64,000 nucleotides of DNA from Cryptomeria japonica (GCF_030272615.1 NC_081415.1:625889740-625953739); one strand, 5' to 3'; shown: positions 48,598 to 61,130, counted from the stretch's first letter. Notes: generated by a model not told the origin, from the sequence alone. Program-made: numbers and translations.

Positions 48598-49800
48598 ATG
48601 AAGAAGGAAGGTATGAAGTTTAATAGAGAGAACTATAGGATATGGAGTGACTAAATGAAAATTTATATCAAGAGTCTGGGAAGCCAGTATTGGGATCATG
48701 TAGACACTAAGTATATTGCACCTACTAGGATGTTGACTGATGATCAGAAGAAAGAGCAACAAGAAAATCATCAAGCATTGGAGGCTATTATCAGTTGTTT
48801 GTCTAATGCAAAATATGTAGATGTTCATGGTCTTGAAACTGCATATGAGCTATGGAAAAAACTTGAAGAGATTTATAGTGGTGATAAACATGTTAAGATT
48901 GCTAAAGAGGAGAGTCTAAGAGGAAAGTTTGATGACATGCGGATGGCTGAAGGTGAGAATATCTAGTAGTATGGTCAAAGGATAAAAGAGATAGTCAGTG
49001 AAATCAAGAGTGCGAGAGGTAAAGTGGAAGATTCCATAGTGATCAGTAAGGTACTAAAAACCCTGCTACAGGACTATGCTATTCAAGTTGCAGCTATTTA
49101 GGAGCTGAAGTCCATTGACAAAACAAAGGTAACTCTTGACTCCATCATTGGAAAGCTTACTGCTTTTGAATTAAATGGTTATGATGGTAGTGTACAAAAA
49201 TTTGAGTCTGCATTTAGAACTTATGTTTCTAACCCATCTATGAGAAAAAGTAGAGATGTCAGTCAAAAATATGAATCCAGATCCAGTAGAGAAGCAGATG
49301 ATAAAGACAGCCTAGTTGATCTTGAAGCATTGTTGGCTAAGCGATTGCCTAGAGGTACAGGTAAATATAGAGGCAAATTACCTTTGAAATATTTTGCATG
49401 CAACAAGATTGGACACATTGCTTCTAATTGTCCTAATGGTGATAATGAACACAGGCAAGATAAATTCAAGAAGTATAAGGGTAAAGGTAAAAGAGATTTT
49501 CTTATTGATGTTGATGGTGGTATCACTGATGAGGAATCTAATGGTGATGCTAATGAAGACATTGTGTATGTAGCCATTAAATAAGATTTGTCTGACCAGA
49601 AGGCATTAGTATCCAGGATGGATAACTCTAATGATTGGATCATTGATAGTGGTTGTTCACATCACATGACCGGTCACTGGAGCAAATTTCATTCTTTGAA
49701 GGAATTTGATGGTAGAGTTGTAAGATTTGGTAATGACTCACCCTACATGGTTTAAGGTAAGGGAACTATTTTCTTAATGGAAAGAGTAGTGCAGATGATG
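48598..49800 (+). pseudogene. gag: copia gag and protease, broken
   Basis: Frame from ATG 48598 with stops near 48652, a double stop near 48963, near 49099, and at 49582. Helical gag region (LEEIYSGDKHVKIAKEESLR), basic linker and zinc knuckle YFACNKIGHIASNC with the first Cys changed to Tyr. Protease WIIDSGCSHHMTG about 49636 keeps its Asp. A frameshift follows near 49760. Confidence 0.9.
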
Positions 49801-49832
49801 TCTACTAGGTTGAAGGTTTAAAGTGCAATCTT

Positions 49833-50035
49833 TTGAGTGTGGCACAACTCAATGACAGAGGATACCCATTGGAATTTAAAAATGGTATGTGTAAAATCTA
49901 TGACAACAAAGGTGAACTAATTGCAACTGGAAAGAAAACTAAAGGTAACTTATTTCATCTTAATCTTAAAGTCAGCAACTATTTAATTGCAAAGATAGAT
50001 GATAGTTGGCTTTGGCATAGGAGATTTTGTCATAT
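49833..50035 (+). pseudogene. pol: copia pre-integrase, cut by insertion
   Basis: Reads SVAQLNDRGYPLEFKNGMCK and then WLWHRRFCHI, where the Tat-type element interrupts. The sequence resumes in frame at 62814 with INFDN. Confidence 0.9.
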
Positions 50036-51686
50036 TGTGTGGGGGAAAAAGCGAGACTAGGTTAATCATGCCCTAATCCTACCTTTTGACACACATTACG
50101 GAATACGAAAGAGCCTAGAGATATCGCACAATTGGCTACTTCTTTTTGTGAAAGAGAGAGCCACGGGATATCTATTAGGATTTCTATTCCCTTGTTGAAA
50201 TTGTAAGATCAAGTAATGCAAGTTCAAACCCTAATCCCAAAATGCAAGTATGAACTAATAACAAGATTGCAGAATTGAGATTAAACAATGAACAACTGTA
50301 AATACAAGGATGAAATAAGAATGCAGATGTGTACCCAGAGTTGAAATCGGACTGAAAATGTGTGGGACGGGGGCGTGGGCGCCACTGTCCTGAAAACTGC
50401 ACCGGAAACTACTGTTCTGCACTCTAGAACACTGTTGGAAAGCTATCTGAAAGATGTCTGTCCGGAGGACCAGGGCGCCCAGCGCCTCTGTCCCAGGGAC
50501 CAGGGCGCCCAGCACCCCTGTCCTGGCAGGACTAGGGTGCCCAGCACCCCTGTCCCAGTCTTCTGCTCTGCAATTTGATACAAAGTGCTGTCTCGACCTT
50601 CTCTCTCCGGATCTGTATCCCGCGGCGTCGTCCGAATCCCGAAACCTGCAATGATATCTGAAAAAGGGTGTATGGGCGGCTATATAGGGTTTTGCCTTAG
50701 TCAAACCCCCGCTTCGGTGATTTCCACCTCCACGAATAGCCAAGTTGTTTTGTAAAATGTATTGTGTGTGCAGACCTAGTGTGTGTGCAAGGTCCTAAAA
50801 TGCAAGAAAGCAAACTAGAGCAACCTAGAAAGTAAACCCTAATTGCTTGTAAATGATAATGTAAATGCTCTAAATCAAGATGCAAAGTGATCTAAAGCAT
50901 GAATAAATGATGTATTGAAGCTTAAGTAAAGACATGAAATCATACCCAACCCTCAAGGGAGGAGTACAAGACAATCTTCAGTCGATAATCTCCTATTGTT
51001 CTTCAATGTCTTCCAAGCCCTAAGTGGATGAATGAATTTGATAGATGCTTGATAGAAGGATGTTGAATGTTGTTGAAGTCTTCAAAGATCTGCTCTTTCA
51101 CTGCATATGAAGTTCTTGGAAACAAAAATCTGATCCCCTCAAATGAAGAAAGAGAGCTCTTATGTATGAAACCCTAGGTCGCAATTTCATCTTTTGGCCG
51201 ACCTAGAGATTGAATATCCTGCCAATTTCTTGGGGTTAAGCTTTATTTTATGATTGGATCGCGCTCCTAAAATTTCGGGAAAAATGTCTGGGACCGTGTG
51301 CACTCCGGGCGCCACGGTCCTGACAACTTTTCACCAAATTTTCAGGGCCATCAGATATGATGATTTTAGAGAGAATCTCGAAGTTACAAGTGATTTCGAG
51401 ATGTTTTGACCCCCGAAATCAAGCCCCCAAGCTCAGAATAGGGCCTAATTAGGGTTTTTGATTAAGTGATGTATTGGAGGAATAAAATGAAAGGGGCACG
51501 CTTTAATGAAAGGGCCCGACTTTGTGATGTGGAAAATGGTGAAATAGAACCTTTAGACCTAATTAATTCGATTAATTAAGTGCTAAAGGGGAAATGCCAT
51601 GCAAAGTGCAACTACGCCAAGGCGGGTGCTAAACTAGGTGTTAAATTGTACTGCTTTAGCAAGTGCATACAATTTATGATGTTACA
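50036..51686 (-). repeat. 3' LTR of Tat-type element
   Basis: 1651 bp; plus-strand reading TGTGTGGGGGAAAAAGC to GATGTTACA. GC-rich repeated motif block at 50370-50560 and a single motif at 51307-51330. Confidence 0.95.
50370..50570 (+). repeat. GC-rich motif cluster in the 3' LTR
   Basis: GGGCGCCACTGTCCTGAAAA at about 50376, then three imperfect units of GACCAGGGCGCCCAGCGCC type at 50478-50555. In complement these read GGGCGCCCTGGTCCC, the same core as the PMD intron array at 52439-52580. The 5' LTR has the matching block at 61490-61680. Confidence 0.8.
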
Positions 51687-51702
51687 TTTAGCCCCCACTT
51701 TA
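51687..51702 (-). other. Polypurine tract of Tat-type element
   Basis: Minus strand reads TAAAGTGGGGGCTAAA directly before the 3' LTR start TGTAACATC. Confidence 0.8.
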
Positions 51703-52267
51703 GTGGTCATATGAGTACAACGTGCATATGCGAGCTAAAGTATAGAAAGTAAACATTATTTGAAAAAGGATATATCCATAAGTTGTCGGACGAAGGCCCC
51801 AGTGGCATCTGCAGTACACAGTTAGGAACCACACCCTACAAAACACACGTTAGATCACAAAAATCACCTAATGCTTACTAAGGAAAGTGATGAAATTTGT
51901 GAGTAGCTGTATGCCCCCCCCTGTTTCGACTTGCTTATTAGGGAGGTGAAACAGGGTAGCATGTTTACTTATGACAAATTGTGTAAGAGAGTATTGGTGA
52001 GGGATGTTCACTAAAAAGGCTTCATCAAAGCACTTTTTGGAACATCCCGAGAGTAGGGGAATGAAAATACGATTCCTACGCAACAAACGGTTCACAAATC
52101 GCATCTCCCAAACTCAAGTTATGATGAAATGAGTGAAAGAGGAAAATTAGGGTTTTGAAAATAAAGGTACAGGAATGAACGTATATACCTTGAAAGAGAC
52201 ACTTGCATTTGTCACTTTGTTGATTCTGAGTACTATTCATTGCAGCGGAGCCCACATAGCTATCATC
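51703..52267 (+). other. Upstream region of the antisense PMD gene
   Basis: No ORF of note. On the plus strand it lies just upstream of the PMD start codon and would hold its promoter and 5' UTR if the gene has its own. No clear TATA box identified. Confidence 0.3.
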
Positions 52268-52348
52268 ATGCCTTCACGATGACCGGAGCATCCCACGAGG
52301 GTTGAGATCTTGCGCCAGGCCATGATTGATGACGAGCCACTGGACGAG

Positions 52349-52682
52349 GTGAGTTGACTAAACTTTGACTTTTGATTTTCTGCATTTTGACTTTTCTGTG
52401 ATCATATGCGGGCCCTAAAGGCTGACCCGGGGCCCACCCAGGGTGCCATGGTCCCTGACAAGGGCGCCATGGTCCCTTCAGGGTGCCATGGTCCCTGACA
52501 GGGCGCCATGGTCCCCTCAAGGTGCCATGGTCCCTGACAGGGCGCCATGGTCCCTGACAGGACACTATGGTCCCCAATCAGGGCTTGGCGAGGGGTTTCA
52601 GGACTAGCACATGATTTTCGACAGTTTGCATTAGTGATTTTGATGATCGAGTACTGATTACGATTATGTTTTTGTGTTGCAG
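52349..52682 (+). other. First intron of the PMD gene
   Basis: 334 bp with strong GTGAGT donor and a pyrimidine-rich acceptor ending GTTGCAG. Splicing joins ...LDE to GLPYMREHTAG in phase 0. Contains the GC-rich array at 52439-52580. Confidence 0.75.
52439..52580 (+). repeat. GC-rich minisatellite in the PMD intron
   Basis: About seven units of roughly 20 bp alternating GGGTGCCATGGTCCCTGACA, GGGCGCCATGGTCCCTTCA and close variants. The core GGGCGCCATGGTCCC is partly self-complementary (GGCGCC, CCATGG). The same core recurs in both LTRs. Confidence 0.9.
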
Positions 52683-54769
52683 GGCCTTCCGTACATGAGA
52701 GAGCATACAGCGGGACATATTCTTCGCAGTTTGCGAGATCAGATTCTGTGGCTTACTCAGTCAGAGAGAGACACACTGTCGATAGTAGGATTATGGTATG
52801 TGATCCTCATGCCAGCCATTCAGTTCCATCCTGCGATGCTGATGGCATTGATGGAGCGATGGGATCCTGACACATGCACATTTCATCTTCCAGTAGGGGA
52901 GTTGACGGTTACACTCGAGGATGTGTACCGTATACTTCATCTTCCTATGAGAGGAGTGACTGTTACATACGCGACTGATCGGTCAGCGGAGGATCATCAG
53001 AGAGAGCAGGTGTATTGCATAGGGAGAGTCATGCCGAGTGAGATGAGAGGTCGCATCATGGTCAGCTGGCTCTTACATCCTACAGGGGAGGTACCCCTTC
53101 TGAGACGCCTTATGATAGCCATCATAGCACTAGTCGTCTACCCTAATGGGCAAGGGGCGCACATGCATGGGGGTCTCACATGGTGTATCAGAGCGATGGA
53201 GAGACATAGGAGAGTGTATGCTTGGGGTCGGAGTATGCTTGCACATCTCTATCATGACCTTGAGGAGTACGTATTTGGACAGGGGTTCAGTTTGATGACA
53301 TGCACACTTCTGCAGGTGTGGATTTTAGAGCACTTCACATGCACTAGGCCCATCGGCTTTCCGCTGAGTACAGCGAGCGAGCGACCTAGGGTGTTTGCTT
53401 ATCCACTTACCAGCGAGTGGAGATTTGGAGATTTGTTATATTGGAGAGTGATTTTTGATAGACTGACAGCCGAGGTGACAGTGTGGAGACCTTACCTACG
53501 GATGCACAGATGGGATGGTATGGAGAGATAGTTAGCATGCCTACAGAGGAACCGCCTACTGCAAGGACGATATTCACACATCATAGTCCCTTTCTACTTT
53601 GACCGAGTACAGAGGCAGTTCGGGCTAGAGCAGTGTGTTCCAGCCGATGTGCCCATCTATACTCGACACTCACGGGTCCTTCCCAGACTTGGAGCAGTAG
53701 CGAGACCGACGACAAATGACATCGAGACTACGGATATAGAGGGATCTGATCAGGATGTAGTCACTGATTATTCTGCAGAGCCTGGAGCACAGCGCAGGTA
53801 TGTCTCATGGTTTATGAGATCATATCCAGGTCCTATCTTTCCACCAGATCACCCGACAGGCCATCCAGGCCCATGGAGACATGGAGACTGAGATGAGGAC
53901 CAGGGATCCAGGTCAGAGGAGCCAGAGGAGGGAGAGGGTCATGAGGAGGTGGGAGATCCTGATCCACCTACAGGCGATCAGCCCAGCATCAAGGAGGAGA
54001 GAACTGATGATGAGGAGGAGTCAAATGCAGATGAGGATAGAGATGATGAGGATAGAGATGATGAGGAGGAGTCGGATGAAGCTCCTCACCATTCAGGGGA
54101 TGATACCATAGCTCTGGATCCTCCTCATATTCCCCAACAGGGGGAACATGAGGCGATACGGAGACCTGTTCCTAGTACCGCCCAACCTACACCCATCGTG
54201 CACAGATTAGTCGAGCGAGGGGAGCCTAGTAGATCCCAATCATAGATGCTATCATATCATGATCCCTACTGGCGCGAGGGAGACCCAGGTATAGTAGGTT
54301 TAAATTGATTATTAATGTTTTGATGATATAGAATGGTACTAATACAAAAATCTATTCTACTGCCATAGCTAATGTGTAGGAGTGGCATTCCTTGATTCAG
54401 CAGGCAGTGACAGACATTTCCACGATAGCACAGATCCCCAGTTCCTCACAGATTGCCTATAGGCCTTAGGGGAACGTGGGTCGGCACGAGGACTTGTTTT
54501 CCCCATTTCGAGTTCAGGTAGACATATGGAGGGAGAGAGAGAGAGTCCTATCAGAGGACCTTCAGCGGGCACGGTGAGATCTAGCAGCAGCTCAGGCCGA
54601 GGCTACCACCTATCGCGCGATCCTTGTGGATAGGGATCATAGGAGTTCCTCTCGGAGTCACTCACGGTCTGTATCTCGCTATACACCCATGGGTCCACCT
54701 TCACGGCTAGATCAGGAGGGAGCGTCCAGTCGACACTCTCCAGCCACCAGTCCTAGGGATAGGAGATGA

Positions 54770-55372
54770 TTTTATGATGTAGGAGAGGTCACATTTTTGG
54801 ATGTATAGTGACCTATATTTGTATACGATCCACACATATATATATGTATATATACATGCTTCTCTTTTGTCTCAAATGTGTTATCTTTAATGCTTAAAAC
54901 AATGTATGTTTTGCTTTGATTAAATCTAATACATTTGGTAAATGTACATGTATGTTCAGAATTTAATTTCCATATGATTGATTTCTCAATGCACTATGAT
55001 TAAATTGATACATGTGTGACTTAATTAAATATTTAATCAAGTACTACATTGATGATAAGGAAGACATATGCATTAAGTCTAAGAATCATATAACTAATGT
55101 GATTTAATTCTGAACTTAAACACAACATGATACGACTCTACTTAACACATAAAGACACTGTATAATATGCTAGCATAATGGAATGTAAATCTTTCACAAT
55201 TTACATAAATGAATTCAAGACAAACCATAGAGTAAAAAGACACGCTTGTCAGGAACGAAGCAATATAGATTAAACAACATAACTTTTAATTCTATTTTGC
55301 TTTAATTAAGAGACACTAACATATTATCCAATGTTTGAAGAATTGAAAAGAAGATAGATGAAGAATGAAGAA
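54770..55372. other. Spacer between PMD gene and pol end
   Basis: AT-rich, no ORF. A palindromic (TA)n stretch CATATATATATGTATATATA lies near 54834-54857. Presumably holds the 3' ends of the two convergent genes. Confidence 0.45.
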
Positions 55373-58300
55373 TTAAGCATAATATCTACGCAAGTGCATA
55401 GCATTGATAGGTTCTTTAAGAGGCGTACCATCTACATCCGCTATTTTGTAAGCACCTGATCCATAATCCTCAATAACGATGTATGGTCCAAGCCAATTAG
55501 GACTGAATTTTCCCTTTTCTGCAGGTAAGGCATTCACATTGTGCTGATTCTCATAGAGGACTAAGTCACCTACTGAGAAGGAACGTTGAATAACCTTATC
55601 ATTATAGCTTCATTGTAGAGTTTTGTGATACACTTGAATATGCTCAAGAGTGTTTATACGCTGTTCATCAAGCATCTCAAGTTGTTGAAGTCGTTGTTCT
55701 CTATAAGAGTCATCATCTACTATACCTTTGAGAGAAACCCTAAGTGATGGAATCTCTAGCTCTAAAGGCATAATAGCGTCAGCACCATAAACAAGATTAT
55801 AAGGAGTAGTTCCTGTGGCAATTCGTACACTCGTTCGGTAAGCCCAAAGAGCATAGATTAGCTGGTTACTCCAATCCTTACCATGCTTATTCACAGTTTT
55901 GCGAAGAATTTGTTCAATTATCTTATTGGATGATTCGGCTTGACCATTTGACTGAGGATAGTATGGTGTAGAAAATCGATGTTTGATATGATACTTCTCA
56001 AGGAATTTCTTCACGTCCTTGTTCTTAAATGATCTCCCATTATCTGAGATTATAGTAGAAGGTATCCCGAATCGAGAAATGATGTTTTCTAGAAGAAATT
56101 GACAAATCACTTCAGCAGTGGTAGAGCGAAGGGGAATAGCTTCTACCCACTTCGTAAAGTAATCTGTTGCGGTTATAATGAAGGTGTGTCCTTGAGATGA
56201 AGGAGGAGAGATTTTACCAATAAGATCCAAACCCCATGCGGAAAAAGGCCAAGAAGCTACTTGAGAATGGAGTTCTTGGGCAGGAGCATGAATCAGATTA
56301 TTATGTTGTTGACATTGATGACATTTCTTAACAAATGAAAAAGAATCCATCTGCATAGTTTGCCAATAGTATCCCATACGAAGCAATCTATGAACCAAGG
56401 ATTTGCCTCCAAAATGCCCCCCACAGGCACCTGAATGCGCCTCTTCAAGAGCAACGGGGATTTCTGATTTGTTAAGACAGCGAAGGAGAAGACCATCATA
56501 ACCCCTTCGGTAAAGGACATTAGAAAGAATGATATATCTAGCAGACAACTTGCGGATTCTAGCCCTAGTGTTTCTATTAGCAGAATCAGGAAAGGTACCA
56601 TCAGTCAAATATCTTACGATATGCGAGTACCATTCATCTAAGTCTATAAAATCACAACATGTTACCAAGCTAGAATCATCTACAATAGCTGGAGAAACAA
56701 GGTTGTGAATAATGAATTTAAGATCGACCACAGGGTCCTCTAAAGATACCAGAGAAGCCACACATGCCATTGCATCCGCATGTCGATTATCTTTTCGAGG
56801 AATGGGTTCCATAGTATAAGAATCGAAATTTTGTAATAAAGAGATAGCAAGGTCTTTATATTGTGATAATTTGTCTTGTTTTGCTTGATATATTCCTGTT
56901 ACTTGTCTTATAATCAATTGCGAATCTCCATAGATATGTATGTGTTTTATATTCAGAGCTAAGCCTGCTTTTATTCCCGCTATAAGAGCCTCATACTCAG
57001 CAATGTTATTGGTACACAGGAAATTTAGACGATAGGATAAGGGAATGGGTTTCTTTGTAGGAGAAATCAGAACAACACCTACCCCCGATCCCATACGACA
57101 CTTAGAGCCATCAAAGTATAACTCCCAAGTTTCATCTTTCTCTATAGAAAGAATAAAGTCGTCAGGAAAAGACTCAGGGTTAGGGAAGGAGAAAGGTGAA
57201 GGGGCCTCAGCTAGGTGATCGGTCAACGCTTGCCCTTTAATTGCTCTTCGTGAAACAAATTTAAGGTCAAATTCAGTTAACATCATAACCCACTTAGCTA
57301 GGCATCTTGATAAATCAGTTTTAGAGAAAAGATGCTTCAACGGATCAAACTTTATCATGACGTGGACTTCTGAATTTAAGAGATAATGTCTCAATTTCTG
57401 AGTCGCAAACACCAAGGCCAAGCATTGTTTTTCTATCGCAGAATATCGGGTCTCATAATCAAGTAAGGTACGACTTATATAATAAACCGGACACTCCATA
57501 CCATCTTTATCATGTTGTGCCAATAATGCTGCAAGAGCATGAGATGAAGCAGCCGTATAAAGAAGGAAGGGTTGAGAAGGTTCGACCGGTCGAAGGATAG
57601 GAGGATTAGTTAAATACATTTTTAAATCTTCAAATGCTTGCTGACAATCCTCATTCCATTGAAAAGTGATATTCTTTTTGAGAAGTTGAGTGAAAGGAAA
57701 AGTATGATCCGCAAGTTGAGATACAAACCTACGAATAGCTTGAATCTTTCCCTGTAAGCTTTTAAGTTGAGACACATTTCTAGGAGGTGGCATGTTGACA
57801 ATAGCATCTATTTTCTTAGTGTCCACCTCAATCCCATGATGCGAAACTATGAATCCTAATAGTTTTCCACTATCCACACCAAAAACACATTTTCGGGGAT
57901 TCAAGCGCATGTGATATTTACGAATCCTTTCAAAGATTTGACGAAGGATTTCAATATGATCCATGCGAAGAAAGGATTTGGCTAAAATGTCATCAACATA
58001 ATCCTCTAAAATCTTATGCATATAATCATGAAAGATAAGGGTCATCACTCGTTGATAAGTTGCACTGACATTTTTAAGTCCAAAAGGCATCACTATCCAA
58101 CAAAACGTACCCCAAGAAGTAGTGAAAGCGGTTTTGAATTGATCTTGAGGGTTAATAAAAATTTGATTGTATCCTGAAAAACCATCCATGAAGGATAACA
58201 AGGCATGTCCTGCCGTAGAATCAACTATCATGTCAATGTTTGGAAGAGGAAAATCATCTTTTAAAGAAGCCTTATTTAGATCCCGAAAGTCGGTACACAT

Positions 58301-58984
58301 TCTTATTTTGTTATCTGGTTTAGCCACAGCGACAATATTTGAAATCCATGGGGAATAGTCAATAGGGCGGATAAATCCAACCTCCAATAACTTTTCAATC
58401 TTAGCCTTAACAAGCAAAGCTACCTTAGGATTCATTTTTCGAATCTTTTGTTTCACGGGCTTAGCATCAAGAACTAAGACAATGTTATGAGTAACAATCT
58501 TAGGATCTATACCAGGCATGTTAGAGTATGTCCAAGCAAAGATCTCGGGGAATTCATGCAATAAATCTTCATATTGTTTTTGTTCCTCTTCATCCAAACA
58601 TTTTCCAATTTTAATAACTTTCTCTTTATTGCAAAGGTCTATCTTAATATCAGTGGTATCACTTATGAGAAGATTACTTTGTTGAGGAGTATCCTTTAAC
58701 TGAGGGAATTCTTTCACAATCTCATCGTTATCAATCTCTTTTCCAAAATAGGCTTCAGTGTTCAAACAATAAGGGAGTCCCCTATTGTGATGATAATGAG
58801 GAAGAGTGTCATAGGCTCCCAAGAACTCAGCTAAAGCATCGTCGGTAGGGAAGATATCCAAAGCACAATCACCCGAAGGATCCCCATCAATATACTCAGG
58901 GTGTTGTATTGATAGAGATGTAGAGATAGCATTAACACTAATCCATGGTCTTTTAGAAGCTTTAGTACGTCTGCAGGGATTATA

Positions 58985-59117
58985 GCCAAGTCCAAAGGCA
59001 TAATTGTGAAAATTAGTCTCTAGAGGAACTCATATCCCTTGTTCATGAGCACCACAACCTTTTCCATGATACCCATGCTTAGCAAAAATGCGAAAACCAT
59101 GACCATAACGATCAGCC
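58985..59117 (-). other. G-patch-like motif between protease and RT
   Basis: Reads RYGHGFRIFAKHGYHGKGCG then AHEQGI, stop, VPLE and FGLGY: the Gly and aromatic spacing matches the G-patch consensus (GxGF, GY..GKGLG, GI..P). Betaretroviruses carry a G-patch in a comparable place after protease. The in-frame TGA at 59030 falls inside it. Confidence 0.6.
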
Positions 59118-59250
59118 ATTTCAGGAAGAGAAGGTGGTTTTTCATAAGACAAAGAGTCAAACTCTTCATAATTAGAGATGTGAGGAGAAGAAGTTTGAGA
59201 GGGGGCCACAAAATTATTACTCATAGATTCAGGTAAGGTTGATTGATTTT

Positions 59251-59345
59251 TAGTTTCTTCTTTCTTTTCAACTTTATGATTTTCAGCTTCTTCCTTCTTT
59301 TCAACTTTATGATTTTCAGCTTCTTCCTTCTTTTCAACTTTAATT
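59251..59345 (-). repeat. 33-bp in-frame coding repeat
   Basis: Three copies encoding KVEKKEEAENH (the last changed to KVEKKEETKNQ) between protease and the G-patch-like motif; a charged flexible linker. Confidence 0.9.
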
Positions 59346-61130
59346 TCTCTAGAAGGAACCTTATATTCACCCACAAAGGTAGGATTAAAATCAAGGGATC
59401 CCCAATCGTCGTCTTCAAGGATCTTCCCAGGATCAAAATCCTTCTTATGTGTAGTTTCAAGTAGAGAAGAATCTTCTCCAAGAGCTCCAGACTCATCCAA
59501 AAAATTTTGATCATCGGAGAGTGAGGATTCACCGATAGGTATCTTATTTAAAGATTCATCACTAGATGAGGATGGCTTAGAAGAACCCCCCTTAGAAGTG
59601 GATGTTTGCAAACAAGCTTGAAAATTAGTATCACCTATCAAGGTATATGTCTTATTGTTATAAATAAATTTAACTTGTCTATGCAATGTAGAAGGGACAG
59701 CTTGCATACTATGAATCCAAGGTCTCCCCAGTATCAAGTTGTATGTTAGATTTCCCAACATAACATGGATAGGTGTAGGCAAAGTAACAGGCCCCACTGT
59801 GATGGGTAAGGTGATAGTACCTAATGAAGTTTTAGCCACATTATCAAAGCCTCGAATAGGACGAGAGTCCGGTTCAATTAAGGATGTATCCACATTCATC
59901 TTATGCAACAGATTAATGCTACACACATTAAGACCAGAGCCATTATCTACTAGTGTTCGCCTTATAGCAGTGTCTTTCATGATAACCACAATCATCAAGG
60001 GATCATATTGATGTTGGATTTCACTAGTAGGCAACTCATCTTGGGTAAACACAATTTGAGCTTTAGGATTCATCACAGAGTTAACCAAAGATGCTATATT
60101 ACTAGATGTATTCGGTGGAGGAACATTCAAATCTCTCAAGGCATCTTGTAACATTCCATGATGAGCGGAAGAAGTTTGAATCAAATCCCAAAGGGATATC
60201 TTAGCAGGGGTAGCTTTAAGTTGTTCTATGAGATCATATTCCTTACTAAGAACTTGCGAAATACGGGGAGCTTGTGGAAGAATCGGTTGAGGATTCAGAA
60301 GGGAAACTGGGATAACAGGAGGAGGACTAGGTTGCCTATTATTTCTGGTATGATAAGTATGGGCAACCACATGATAACTCTCTCTAGTTATTTGCTTGGC
60401 ATAATTATAAGGACTTATAGGTTTTCTTCCTTGCACCGTGATGATTGGTTTATTCAGAGTACGAAAGGAATCATGATCATACCCTCCTTGGATAGTAAGG
60501 AGAGGTGTCTTAGGACCTTGAAAGGTGGGAGAAGGATAAGCTCCTTGGACTTCAAAGAGAGGCTTGTTATGCTCATTCAAGTTTATCATGTTAACTAATT
60601 TAGAAGTCTTGTTTTTGTTTAGAGATTTCGATAAAGACACAAAGTCATCAAGAGCATCATCCAACAAAGCATGATCATATCTATTAAAAGGTTTATCTTT
60701 TGATTCAAAAGGAGACATCTCCTCATAGAGGGGATTGTTGAAAACAACCATGTTACTAGATTTAGTGGAAGAGTTGATAGGAATGTACCCTTGAGAGGAC
60801 TCATTCAACTTATCTTTCTCATCACAACGAAATGGCATAGTAACAAGGTTTATGAGTTTTTGGTAAAATGAAGGTTTGGCATCTTTAGGGTTCAAAAACT
60901 CATCTAAAGCTTCATCTAATTCATCTTGGCTATACTCATAATAATCATCGAAAGCATGAACATTTTGCAAATAAAAATCTGACATTTTGAAAAGATTGCA
61001 CAAAACTTAAACACCCAATGCAAAGAAACACACTTTTTTTTTTTTTTCCTTTTTAATGAAAATGAAATGAAAACACACTAAATCTAGATCTAGATCTAAC
61101 AAATGCAATGCAAGAGGAAGCAATGATAGT

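Larger units (their letters stand above)
52268..54769 (+). pseudogene. Plant mobile domain (PMD) gene, antisense passenger, three exons, about seven stops
   Basis: Inferred exons 52268-52348, 52683-54288 and 54369-54769. Intron 1 has donor GACGAG/GTGAGT and acceptor TTGTGTTGCAG; intron 2 (54289-54368) has donor CCCAG/GTATAG and acceptor CTGCCATAG. The phases fit. PMD signatures: CTFHLPVGELTVTLEDVYRI, LHLPMRG, VYAWGRSMLAHLYHDLEEY and DRVQRQFGLEQCVP. Then follows an acidic Asp/Glu tail (about 53950-54110) and an SR-rich C-terminus (RSSSRSHSRSVSRY). In-frame stops: 52280, 53529, 53889, 54243, 54377, 54467 and 54575, all TAG or TGA. Host PMD proteins (MAIN/MAIL type) act in the nucleus on silencing and genome stability; the function inside elements is unknown. 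Confidence 0.8.
55373..61003 (-). pseudogene. gag-pol: Tat-type gag-pol, one 1877-codon frame with two stops
   Basis: ATG 61003 to TAA 55373-55375, unshifted. The gag part has no CCHC box; instead three spaced VQG-type motifs (FEVQGAYPSP, LTIQGGYDHD, ITVQGRKPIS). Then protease (LVDNGSGLNVC, LILGRPWIH; about 60000-59700), a 3 x 11-residue Lys/Glu repeat (59251-59345), a G-patch-like motif (59117-58985), RT (YVDDILAKS, about 57990), first RNase H, second archaeal-type RNase H (WELYFDGSKCRMGSG, about 57120), integrase zinc finger (CHQCQQ), integrase core (GLDLIG, ISDNGRSF, YYPQSNGQAE) and a C-terminal part ending LRRYYA. Stops: TGA 59030 and TGA 55610, both explained by CGA-to-TGA. Near-intact, recently active. 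Confidence 0.93.

Noticed and set aside
50255-50743. 162-residue minus-strand ORF in the LTR, repeated at 61371-61859
   Set aside because: It lies in U3/R of both LTRs, covers the GC-rich motif cluster and has low-complexity Ala/Arg/Gly/Pro content from that repeat. The two copies are similar only because LTRs are duplicates.
52266-52577. 103-residue minus-strand ORF rich in GPWRPVRDHGT repeats
   Set aside because: Pure translation of the intron minisatellite in the opposite strand.
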